Positions 1 through 5,444 of a stretch of 6,541 nt of DNA are shown one piece after another (positions within the stretch are counted from its first letter, which is position 1; each line of letters begins with the position of its first letter). The position numbers and the translations under genes were made by a program. The stretch is from Candidatus Geohydrothermomicrobium daggyaiense (GTDB taxonomy: Bacteria > Actinomycetota > Geothermincolia > Fen-727 > JACVIW01): contig JACVIW010000136.1 in assembly GCA_015711695.1 (NCBI GenBank), forward strand, positions 1 through 6,541. The letters run 5' to 3'. The notes beneath the pieces are model-generated. The model had not been told where the DNA came from. It did no database searches and worked only from the letters and a program-made list of their open reading frames with translations.

Positions 1-297
1 GGTACCAACCTCTTTTAATTCGACAAGCGAGCCGACGCCTACTTCTTTGGTCTTTACATGCCGCCTGTCTATGATACGGGCTTTGGCAAGCATCGCTTCA
101 AGTATTTCTATTCGATGCTCAATTCGAGCCTGCTCATTCTTCGCGTCATCATACTCAGAGTTCTCCATAAGATCTCCGTAGCTGATCGCATTCTTCAGGC
201 GCTCAGCTACCTCTCGCCTCTTTATAGTCTTGAGCTCCTGAAGCTCCGCCTCGAATTTCCTCTTACCCTCTTCAGTTAGAATAACTTCCTCTTTCAT
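1..297 (-). CDS. greA: Transcription elongation factor GreA, N-terminal part (3' end cut by window edge)
   Basis: GreA binds in the secondary channel of RNA polymerase and stimulates cleavage of backtracked RNA, rescuing stalled complexes in the cytoplasm. The 99 visible residues cover the whole N-terminal antiparallel coiled coil (about residues 8-76) and the start of the C-terminal FKBP-like domain. The hallmark tip motif is GDLMENSEYDDAK at 41-53. D42 and E45 match the two acidic residues that help coordinate the catalytic Mg2+ (D41 and E44 in E. coli GreA). The family is usually about 155-160 residues, so roughly 60 are missing beyond the left edge. The start is ATG at 297, with AAAGGA at 303-308 five bases upstream. 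A near-consensus promoter lies about 90 bp upstream, so greA probably has its own transcription unit rather than depending on the cyclase gene behind it. GreB is the alternative, but the LTEEG...GDLxEN pattern and common occurrence favour GreA. Confidence 0.95.
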   Translation of the reverse strand, partial: MKEEVILTEEGKRKFEAELQELKTIKRREVAERLKNAISYGDLMENSEYDDAKNEQARIEHRIEILEAMLAKARIIDRRHVKTKEVGVGSLVELKEVGT

Positions 298-383
298 TTC
301 GATCCTTTGAACAAACCCCCCTGCCATTTGTTAAGATTGTTACGTATTCGTTTAAGTTTTCGTCACAAAAGTATTAACGCTAA

Positions 384-412
384 ATTATAAGGTCGGATAT
401 CCGCTATTTCAA
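384..412 (-). promoter_or_regulatory. Sigma-70-type promoter for greA
   Basis: On the minus strand a -35 box TTGAAA (407-412) and a perfect -10 box TATAAT (384-389) are separated by exactly 17 bases. This is the best promoter match in the window. It points at greA and would start transcription near 377, giving an untranslated leader of about 80 bases. The leader contains a run of six G residues (minus strand) about 20-30 bases before the start codon. The start point is inferred, not measured. Confidence 0.75.
394..403. promoter_or_regulatory. Palindrome in the greA promoter spacer, possible operator
   Basis: CGGATATCCG is a perfect 10-bp palindrome lying entirely between the -35 and -10 boxes of the greA promoter. 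That is a position where a dimeric repressor or a MerR-type regulator could act. The arms do not extend further, and a 10-bp palindrome can occur by chance, so regulation is only an inference. Confidence 0.3.
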
Positions 413-484
413 CAAATTCAACATGGAAATAAAATTCCCTTCATTGAACCTGCTTGAGATTTTTGTTGAGCCAGAATAATTGGG

Positions 485-509
485 GAAACCGAGTCATCGC
501 CCGGGTTTC
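485..509. repeat. Inverted repeat GAAACC / GGTTTC
   Basis: GAAACC (485-490) and GGTTTC (504-509) form a perfect 6-bp stem around a 13-base loop. No T-run follows on either strand, so it does not look like a terminator. It sits just left of the 11-bp tandem repeat in the gap between the cyclase gene and greA. Confidence 0.4.
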
Positions 510-513
510 ATAT

Positions 514-535
514 TTTATCCTAAGTTTATCCTAAG
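514..535. repeat. Perfect tandem repeat of TTTATCCTAAG (two copies)
   Basis: The 11-base unit TTTATCCTAAG occurs at 514-524 and again, immediately adjacent and identical, at 525-535. The period is close to one helical turn, so two protein subunits could bind on the same face of the DNA. The repeat lies about 100 bp upstream of the greA -35 box and about 90 bp downstream of the cyclase stop codon. Its function is unknown. A regulator site, part of a small RNA, or simple slippage are all possible. Confidence 0.7.
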
Positions 536-564
536 GCAAGGCTTATAGAATTTTTTCGCAAATC

Positions 565-591
565 AAGCTCCTGGCGGGATCTTTTTCTTTT
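565..591 (+). terminator. Terminator-like hairpin read on the plus strand, with no known upstream gene
   Basis: Bases 565-583 fold as A-A-G / C-T-T outer pairs, one C-T mismatch, then T-C-C-T against G-G-G-A with a GGC loop. A T-rich tract (TTTCTTTT, 584-591) follows. This is the layout of an intrinsic terminator on the plus strand, although the stem is imperfect. No plus-strand gene precedes it. It could end a small RNA, block antisense transcription into the cyclase gene, or be fortuitous. Confidence 0.3.
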
Positions 592-611
592 GAACAGACG
601 AACAGTTCAAA
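589..611. repeat. Inverted repeat TTTGAAC / GTTCAAA after the cyclase gene
   Basis: TTTGAAC (589-595) and GTTCAAA (605-611) form a perfect 7-bp stem with a 9-base loop, 12 bases past the stop codon of the cyclase gene. Neither strand has a T-run after it, so it is not a standard intrinsic terminator. It may stabilise the 3' end of the hisG-cyclase mRNA. No better minus-strand terminator was found in 298-623. Confidence 0.4.
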
Positions 612-623
612 CCTCACTATTCA

Positions 624-3185
624 CTATGTAAGAGATGAGCTTCGGCTAACCGCAACAGAATTTCCACCAGCTCTTTTCGCTTCGTAAAGAGCCTCATCGG
701 CAGATTTGACGAGCTCGTCTGGAGTGCCCACAACGCCAGTTACCGATGAAACCCCAACACTTATGCTGATAGATAAATCGCCCATTTTTTCTTCTCCAGG
801 GAACCTGTATTCTTCGACTGCTCTTTTCAGTTTCTCCGCGACAATAACCGCCTCCGTCAGATCTGTCTCCGGCAGAAGGACACAGAATTCATCTCCTCCA
901 TATCTGAACACTTTGTCCACATCCCTCGTATTACTGTCCAGGATCGAAGCGACTTTGCTGAGTACCAGATCGCCATGTTGGTGACCGAGTGTGTCGTTCC
1001 AGACCTTAAGCCTATCAACATCAACCATCAGGAAAGATAATGGTCTGCGATAACGCTTTGCCCTACTGAACTCATCTCTCAGTGAAGCATCCAGGCGACG
1101 CAAGTTAAAAACCCCTGTAAGAGGGTCAGTTACCGCCAGTCTATTGACCTCCTCAAAAAGCGATGCTCGCTGCAATGCGATGGCAACCTGGTCCGCTATT
1201 GCCATTATGAAATCTGAATCCTCGTCGCGAAACGCCCACGTTTCCGTGCTTTGAAGATGCAGAACCCCAAGAGTCTTTTTTTCCGCTCTGAGCGCGACGC
1301 AAACGCTTGATCCATGTCTAATCTCTTTCAAAACCCTGCAAACATTTATGGCAGACGAAAGGTCGCCAATATTGTATATTCTCTCCCCTGAAGCCACCGG
1401 GCATTCCCCAACAGGAAGATATGGCGGTAAGGCAATTCTTTTAAGAACATGCTCGGGATAACCAAAAGAATCCACATATTTAAGCGTGCCCTCCGTCTCG
1501 TCAATCCTGTATATCAGCCCGTATTTGCAATCGAACAAATGCCTTACTGTGTCAAGTGCGAGAGTCATTATCGTCGCGAGATTATTAGTTGACCCTATGG
1601 CGTTGGTGATATTCATAAGACTCGATAACTGAGCTGCATCGGAAGATATCTTATCGTGAAGCCTTGCGTTAGAGATCGCAAGTCCCGCCTCGCTTGCGAC
1701 CGCCCTGAACCTTGACATCTCATTATCGCTGAAATATTTGCCTTCTTCATCGCTTGCGCATATCAAGCCCGAGATCTTTCCCTCCAGGTAGAGAGGAGAA
1801 AGCGCGACTATACCTTCTGCTCTCAAGAAAGGCGGCAAAAAATCCGCGTCTTTGGGTTTGTCGATGATTAACGTATCCTGCCCTGAGGGTGGAAACCTTT
1901 TTTTAATTTCCTCCACAGAAATCTCATTCCCAACGCTAAATTCCTCCCAGACAAACCCACTGGACTCGACAGCAATTGCCGGGAAAAAATACCGCTCTTG
2001 ATCGTCAAGCAAGAAAAGGGAACTGCCTCTAACTCCCATACCCTCAATCACCATTCTACAGGCAGTCAAAGCAACGTCAGATAAACTGATAGAGGAGCCC
2101 AATTTTCTCAAGGTTTTATATAGACTGTCAGTCTCAGCCCGCATACGCTTTTCCTCAGTGTATTTCACGCACTTTTCGAGTGCAGCGGAGACAAGCCATG
2201 CAATAGATTTGCATACTTCCACTCTCTCCTGCCCTGTCCATGAAAGCGGTTTTTGGATTCTCGCCATAAAAACTACGCCCAATTCGCTGTTCACGTCAGC
2301 CGGCAACATGATCACTTCTTCGCTTTCGCTACCAGGGAATATTGCACAACCTTCTACCAATGTTATGTCTTTATCAACAGGCGCTGCGCCCTCGTCTTCA
2401 CCGGAGTCCGGCATTTCGGCACGGAGGCCTTGGCTCGCCCCGGGAAAAGGCCTTTTCTCTGCATCAACCGCTTTACCCTGCCCAGGTGGATAACATTCCC
2501 AAAGGTGTGCCTTTGCGGTGCGCCTGTCAATCCTGTAGGCAAAAACCGAAGCGCCTTTCAAAATTCTGGATATTCCCTCGCAGGCAAACCGCAACACCTG
2601 CGCAGGATCAAGAGTTGACCCTATCCGTGATGCTGATTCAGAAAAAACTTTGATGCACTCAAGTTCCTGAAGCTCTCCGCGTCTGACGTAAACGATCGAG
2701 CCTGCCACAAATATGAGGAAAATTGATCTTAAGAGCGCATCAGATATTACCCTTCCCATAGAAACAGTATCATCTGCCCCGATAACCATAACCGCCGTAT
2801 AAAGACCACAAATTACTATCGTTACCGGAAGCGTCACAGCATGTCCAAATCTGGTTGCCGCAACAACCACCATCAAAATAAGTACCCAGAAAAGGTCCGG
2901 CATGGATTTTCTCCACAACATAAGAGCCATGAGTACAATGCCAACGTCTACTAGTGCCATATAGGCAACAACGCGTTCTGCTCTTTTGTCAGACTTTCCC
3001 CGTGTAAACAAATATAGAAGGGTTGCAAGAAGACTCGTCCCGTAGAGAAGGGAAACAACAAATACTCGCGTGAAGATGCTTATGGTCCCCGCATCCGGAG
3101 GTTGCACTAGAACAAATGGGGTAAGTATTACCGCAACAGCCCACTGGAGAGTTATTGTAATGTCATCACCTTTCAGATTTTTCAT
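624..3185 (-). CDS. Membrane-anchored diguanylate cyclase with three GAF domains and a GGDEF domain
   Basis: The predicted product makes cyclic di-GMP from two GTP at the inner face of the membrane. Six hydrophobic helices are visible at about 10-27, 38-61, 71-91, 97-112, 116-135 and 150-168. The basic loop at 62-71 and RR at 168-169 suggest that both ends are cytoplasmic. Three GAF-like modules follow at about 178-338, 354-507 and 519-674; the first carries a long acidic insertion near 245-275. A signalling helix leads to a GGDEF domain from DPLTG (687-691). The active site is intact: GGDEF at 763-767, metal-ligand Asp D722, and likely guanine-contact residues N730 and D739. RDVD at 754-757 lies five residues before GGDEF, which is the inhibitory I-site spacing, so product inhibition is expected. 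No EAL or HD-GYP domain is present. The ATG at 3185 has GGAG (3197-3200) 11 bases upstream, a weak site. It lies 37 bp after hisG and is probably cotranscribed. The GAF ligands are unknown. Confidence 0.9.
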   Translation of the reverse strand: MKNLKGDDITITLQWAVAVILTPFVLVQPPDAGTISIFTRVFVVSLLYGTSLLATLLYLFTRGKSDKRAERVVAYMALVDVGIVLMALMLWRKSMPDLFWVLILMVVVAATRFGHAVTLPVTIVICGLYTAVMVIGADDTVSMGRVISDALLRSIFLIFVAGSIVYVRRGELQELECIKVFSESASRIGSTLDPAQVLRFACEGISRILKGASVFAYRIDRRTAKAHLWECYPPGQGKAVDAEKRPFPGASQGLRAEMPDSGEDEGAAPVDKDITLVEGCAIFPGSESEEVIMLPADVNSELGVVFMARIQKPLSWTGQERVEVCKSIAWLVSAALEKCVKYTEEKRMRAETDSLYKTLRKLGSSISLSDVALTACRMVIEGMGVRGSSLFLLDDQERYFFPAIAVESSGFVWEEFSVGNEISVEEIKKRFPPSGQDTLIIDKPKDADFLPPFLRAEGIVALSPLYLEGKISGLICASDEEGKYFSDNEMSRFRAVASEAGLAISNARLHDKISSDAAQLSSLMNITNAIGSTNNLATIMTLALDTVRHLFDCKYGLIYRIDETEGTLKYVDSFGYPEHVLKRIALPPYLPVGECPVASGERIYNIGDLSSAINVCRVLKEIRHGSSVCVALRAEKKTLGVLHLQSTETWAFRDEDSDFIMAIADQVAIALQRASLFEEVNRLAVTDPLTGVFNLRRLDASLRDEFSRAKRYRRPLSFLMVDVDRLKVWNDTLGHQHGDLVLSKVASILDSNTRDVDKVFRYGGDEFCVLLPETDLTEAVIVAEKLKRAVEEYRFPGEEKMGDLSISISVGVSSVTGVVGTPDELVKSADEALYEAKRAGGNSVAVSRSSSLT

Positions 3186-3222
3186 ACGGAAATCGTCTCC
3201 GGGCTTTACGAAAAAGTCGCTG

Positions 3223-4098
3223 TCATGGAACTACTTTCCCGAGAGGTATCTCCAGTATCCCCGCAGCGCCTTTTTCCTTTAGACGAGGAATCAAATCAGA
3301 AAGTAAGGACTCATCCACAACAGTTTCAACAGCGAAGCCGCCATCCGCAAGCGGACTCACTGTAGGAGACCTCAAGGCGGGAAGCAATCCGATGACACTG
3401 TCCTTGTTTTCGGCACTGACATTGAGCTTGAGCAACACTTTGCCCCTAGCCTCCAGCGCCGACATCAAGAGCATCTTTATCTCCTCCATGCATTTTCTCA
3501 TCTTCTCATCCGCGTAACTCTTACGGTTAGCAATTAAAACGGTGGTTGTGTAAAAGACATCATCTATTATTTCAAGGCCGTGCTGCCTGAGTGTGGTTCC
3601 GGTCTCGGTTATTTCCACAATGGCGTCAACGATATTGGGAACTTTCGCCTCGGTAGCTCCCGCTGAGGGAATGACTTTGATAGAAAGCCCCTTAGCCTCA
3701 AAATATCTCCTCGCAATGTTGGGGTATTCCGTGGCGACCCTCGTCCCGGGAGGTAGATCCTCAGGTCTTTTGATGCCAGAATCTCCCCTAACAGCAAGAA
3801 CAATTCGAAGACTTCTTGTCTTTCCTGTTTTCGCGTAAGGAAATTCGGCGAGTATTTCCACGTCTGCCTGTGTTTCCTCTACCCAATCAAGGCCAGTAAT
3901 GCCAAGGTCAAAAATCCCTTCCTCCACGTACTTGCCTATTTCCTGGGGCCTGAGAATAGCTACCTGCGAAATCCTCTCATTGTCAATTCGGGCATTATAT
4001 TCCCTGTCACCGCTCCTCCTCACCGGAAGACCGGCATCTTTGAGAAGGTTAAGCGTTTGTTCTTCTAGGCTGCCTTTAGGAATAACAAATCTGAGCAA
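3223..4098 (-). CDS. hisG: ATP phosphoribosyltransferase, long histidine-regulated form
   Basis: HisG catalyses the first committed step of histidine synthesis, joining ATP and PRPP to give phosphoribosyl-ATP. At 291 residues this is the long form, which needs no HisZ partner. Visible motifs are the N-terminal IPKGSLEEQT (6-15), the periplasmic-binding-protein-like DLGITGLDWVEE (64-75), ATEYPNIARRYF (122-133), and the PRPP-loop segment DAIVEITETGTTL (158-170). The C-terminal regulatory domain spans about 215-291 (KVLLKLNV, LRSPTVSPLADGGFAVETVV, IPRLKEKGAAGILEIPLGK). In this family it binds histidine and mediates feedback inhibition. The start is TTG at 4098, supported by a strong GGAGGT (4105-4110) six bases upstream; no ATG fits better. 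No other his gene is in the window, so hisG stands apart from any his operon here, with a cyclase gene 37 bp downstream. Confidence 0.96.
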   Translation of the reverse strand: MLRFVIPKGSLEEQTLNLLKDAGLPVRRSGDREYNARIDNERISQVAILRPQEIGKYVEEGIFDLGITGLDWVEETQADVEILAEFPYAKTGKTRSLRIVLAVRGDSGIKRPEDLPPGTRVATEYPNIARRYFEAKGLSIKVIPSAGATEAKVPNIVDAIVEITETGTTLRQHGLEIIDDVFYTTTVLIANRKSYADEKMRKCMEEIKMLLMSALEARGKVLLKLNVSAENKDSVIGLLPALRSPTVSPLADGGFAVETVVDESLLSDLIPRLKEKGAAGILEIPLGKVVP

Positions 4099-4104
4099 AA
4101 ATCC

Positions 4105-4110
4105 ACCTCC
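4105..4110 (-). promoter_or_regulatory. Ribosome binding site fixing the TTG start of hisG
   Basis: The minus strand reads GGAGGT here, six bases before the TTG codon at 4098. This is a full-strength Shine-Dalgarno site at good spacing. It settles the choice of a non-ATG start, and the encoded N terminus then begins MLRFVIPKG as expected for HisG. Confidence 0.85.
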
Positions 4111-4146
4111 AATTTTAATAAAAGAATAAATTTTAATAAAAGTATA
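4111..4146. repeat. 18-bp tandem repeat in the hisG promoter and leader
   Basis: Two 18-base units, 4111-4128 and 4129-4146, differ at one base (17 of 18 match). They share the 14-base core AATTTTAATAAAAG. On the minus strand each unit begins with a -10-like hexamer (TATACT at 4141-4146, TATTCT at 4123-4128) followed by TTTATTAAAATT. The array ends directly at the hisG Shine-Dalgarno site. It may be a duplicated core promoter, a binding site for an AT-rich-sequence regulator, or a slippage product. Confidence 0.75.
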
Positions 4147-4170
4147 ACAGCATGCTGCTCTGCTTATTAA
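4141..4170 (-). promoter_or_regulatory. Candidate extended -10 promoter for hisG and the cyclase
   Basis: The minus strand reads TGTTATACT, an extended -10 element (TGn plus TATACT, hexamer at 4141-4146). A weak -35-like TTAATA lies at 4165-4170, 18 bases upstream. Transcription would start near 4134, giving a leader of about 36 bases inside the tandem repeat. The spacer contains a perfect 10-bp palindrome, CAGCATGCTG (4148-4157), which could be an operator. No T-box, attenuator or histidine-rich leader peptide is seen before hisG. Confidence 0.4.
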
Positions 4171-4495
4171 GATAGCGCCAATAAACGGGTAGACCAGAAT
4201 ATAGAAATGGGCAAAAACTTCTGAAACGAAAGCTTATCTATCTGGAAATGCAAAAAGTAGTCATTTTTTCGTGTCCGATACCGCACTGGATACATTAGAA
4301 CATACAGAAATCAATAGCGAAACTTAAAATCCTGCTCGGTTCGAAAAAATAGAGTTTCCTGTACACGGTAAAAATATGCCTTGGGAACATGGCCATGCAT
4401 AATATATTTGACACGCGCCTCCGAAATAAAATAATTAAAGCAAGAGCAACCAACTCCCCACAGCAGATACTGCGTTACCGCTATAGCTCACTTAT
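4147..4495. other. Noncoding gap between hadB-like gene and hisG
   Basis: These roughly 350 bases hold no convincing gene. The hisG promoter region lies at the left end and a weak terminator candidate at 4369-4393. One minus-strand frame is open from 4487 to a TGA at 4311-4313, with an ATG at 4400 that would give a 29-residue peptide. It has no Shine-Dalgarno site and I recognise no family. Other small structures are the palindromes CATGGCCATG (4388-4397) and GCTATAGC (4480-4487), and a 6-bp stem GTGTCC/GGATAC with one G-T pair at about 4271-4293. The region looks AT-rich and could be decayed coding sequence or carry an unrecognised RNA. Confidence 0.5.
4369..4393 (-). terminator. Weak candidate terminator for the ligase-hadA-hadB unit
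   Basis: On the minus strand GCC-A-TG pairs with CA-A-GGC around a TTCC loop (stem with one mismatch, 4378-4393), followed by ATATTTTTA (4369-4377). It lies about 100 bases past the hadB-like stop codon. The stem is short and the T-run is interrupted, so termination here is only possible. No stronger signal is seen between the two transcription units. Confidence 0.3.
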
Positions 4496-4912
4496 TCATA
4501 ATTCAACACGGGCAGACCCTCTGGTAAGAATTTGAACACCATCCTGATTCTCCGCTCCCACATCCAAGACGACAATTTTCTTTCCATCTTCCTCTTTCTT
4601 GTCGGTCACCCTTCCCCAGAAAGTAATCGTGTCACCGGGTCTTGCGGGGGCAGCGAAACGGACGGCGAGGTATTTCAAGGCTCCCGGGTCTTCTACCCAG
4701 TCGGTTATGGTTTTAGAAAGCCTCGCCATATTTGAAAGACCGTGAGCAATAGTTCCGCCCAAACCCACTTTCTCGCCAAATTCCTTGTCAACATGTATTA
4801 AATTGAAGTCGCCGCTTGCCCCGGCGTAGATCCAGAGCATCATCTGGTTGAGTTGAACCGAGTACCTCGGAATCTCGTCCCCTATTTTAATTTCCTCAAA
4901 AGACGGAGCCAT
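4496..4912 (-). CDS. MaoC-family hotdog dehydratase, HadB-like catalytic subunit
   Basis: This 138-residue single-hotdog protein belongs to the MaoC / (R)-specific enoyl hydratase family, which adds or removes water at the 2,3 bond of acyl-CoA or acyl-ACP thioesters. The hydratase motif is at 30-40 (AGASGDFNLIH). D35 and H40 are the expected catalytic pair, with N37 between them. GTIAHGL (53-59) and RFAAPARPGD (85-94) are also typical. One change stands out: the proline usual in GDxNPxH is leucine (L38). Length and motifs match HadB rather than two-domain MaoC proteins. The ATG at 4912 comes one base after the hadA-like stop. Its GGGGG-rich Shine-Dalgarno lies within the last codons of that gene, which implies translational coupling and a HadA-HadB heterodimer. 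The substrate is not shown; the neighbouring CoA ligase suggests an acyl-CoA. Confidence 0.88.
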   Translation of the reverse strand: MAPSFEEIKIGDEIPRYSVQLNQMMLWIYAGASGDFNLIHVDKEFGEKVGLGGTIAHGLSNMARLSKTITDWVEDPGALKYLAVRFAAPARPGDTITFWGRVTDKKEEDGKKIVVLDVGAENQDGVQILTRGSARVEL

Positions 4913-4913
4913 A

Positions 4914-5363
4914 TCAGTTACCCCCTCTGATTACGAAAGTTGCGCGGCCGACAGTTACAAGCTCACCATCCTGGTTGAATGACCTTGCCTCATAAACGAT
5001 AAAATCATTGTGTCCTTTTTGGTAAATGTCCACTATCTTTCCTCTTGTCGTTATGACATCACCAGGCTTCACCGGTTTGTGGAACTCAAATTCCTGCTCA
5101 CCGTGAACAAGCATCGCCATGTTTAACTTTAGCTCAGGATCCATAAACATCATTGCGCAACCCATAAGGTTATAGACAGAGGCAAAACACGGTGGGGCGA
5201 TATTATCTCCGTACCGGCTTTTCAAGCCAAAATCTTTCTCGTGATAATAAGGGTTTCCATCCTCAACTGCACGAGCGTATTCCCGCATTTTTTCCCTGCC
5301 GATCTCATATTCAGTCGGAGGGTATTCCTTTCCAATGAAATTCGGGTCTAACACAAGCCTCAC
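4914..5363 (-). CDS. FAS1-like dehydratase, HadA-like non-catalytic subunit
   Basis: This 149-residue hotdog protein matches the MaoC_dehydrat_N / FAS1-like dehydratase type, the partner that in HadAB heterodimers shapes the acyl tunnel without supplying the catalytic pair. Visible signatures are FIGKEYPPTEYEIGREKMREYARAV (split here as FIGKEYPPTEYEIG 9-22 and REKMREYARAV 23-33), IAPPCF (55-60), VHGEQEFEFHKPVKPGD (86-102) and a C-terminal YEARSFNQDGELV strand pair (124-136). The segment DGNPYY (35-40) lines up with DFNLIH of the next gene. It keeps the Asp, Asn and Pro, but Tyr replaces the catalytic His. The start is GTG at 5363, with GGAG at 5372-5375 eight bases upstream. It is followed after one base by the hadB-like gene and lies 81 bp after the ligase gene, so all three are probably one operon. 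The substrate is unknown. Confidence 0.85.
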   Translation of the reverse strand: MRLVLDPNFIGKEYPPTEYEIGREKMREYARAVEDGNPYYHEKDFGLKSRYGDNIAPPCFASVYNLMGCAMMFMDPELKLNMAMLVHGEQEFEFHKPVKPGDVITTRGKIVDIYQKGHNDFIVYEARSFNQDGELVTVGRATFVIRGGN

Positions 5364-5444
5364 TCCCTTCTCTCCTCAAGTACCGGCAATCAAAAAGACC
5401 CTTTCGCTTTTTTATTAGCTGGTCGAGAATCGCCTGAAAACTAA

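Noticed and set aside
1..6. GGTACC (a KpnI site) exactly at the window start, suggesting a cloning junction.
   Set aside because: The bases encode Gly-Thr in frame within greA and fit the protein. A six-base site here can be chance, and no vector sequence is seen.
58..279. Plus-strand open frame of 73 codons opposite greA.
   Set aside because: It is the antisense shadow of a clear GreA coding sequence, with no promoter, Shine-Dalgarno site or recognisable protein. The other plus-strand open frames inside the cyclase, hisG, hotdog and ligase genes were rejected for the same reason.
4205..4256. Loose resemblance to a c-di-GMP-I (GEMM) riboswitch on the plus strand (GGGCAAAA, then GAAAG, then ATGCAAAA), tempting because a cyclase gene is nearby.
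   Set aside because: The defining GGGCAAACC and GACGCAAAGC segments and the flanking helices are not present, and no plus-strand gene follows. The similarity is A-rich composition.
4311..4400. 29-residue minus-strand small gene starting at the ATG at 4400.
   Set aside because: It has no ribosome binding site and no recognisable family, and it overlaps the weak terminator candidate. I mention it only in the gap description.
5392..5412. Hairpin AAAAAG / CTTTTT in the gap between the ligase and hadA-like genes as a terminator.
   Set aside because: The stem is only six mostly A-T pairs with a 9-base loop, and no separate T-run follows on the minus strand. It is more likely an AT-rich coincidence within an operon.
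5414..5442. Possible minus-strand promoter (TTTTCA, 17 bases, TAATAA) before the hadA-like gene.
   Set aside because: Both boxes match consensus poorly (4 of 6 and 3 of 6), and the gene is more simply read through from the ligase.
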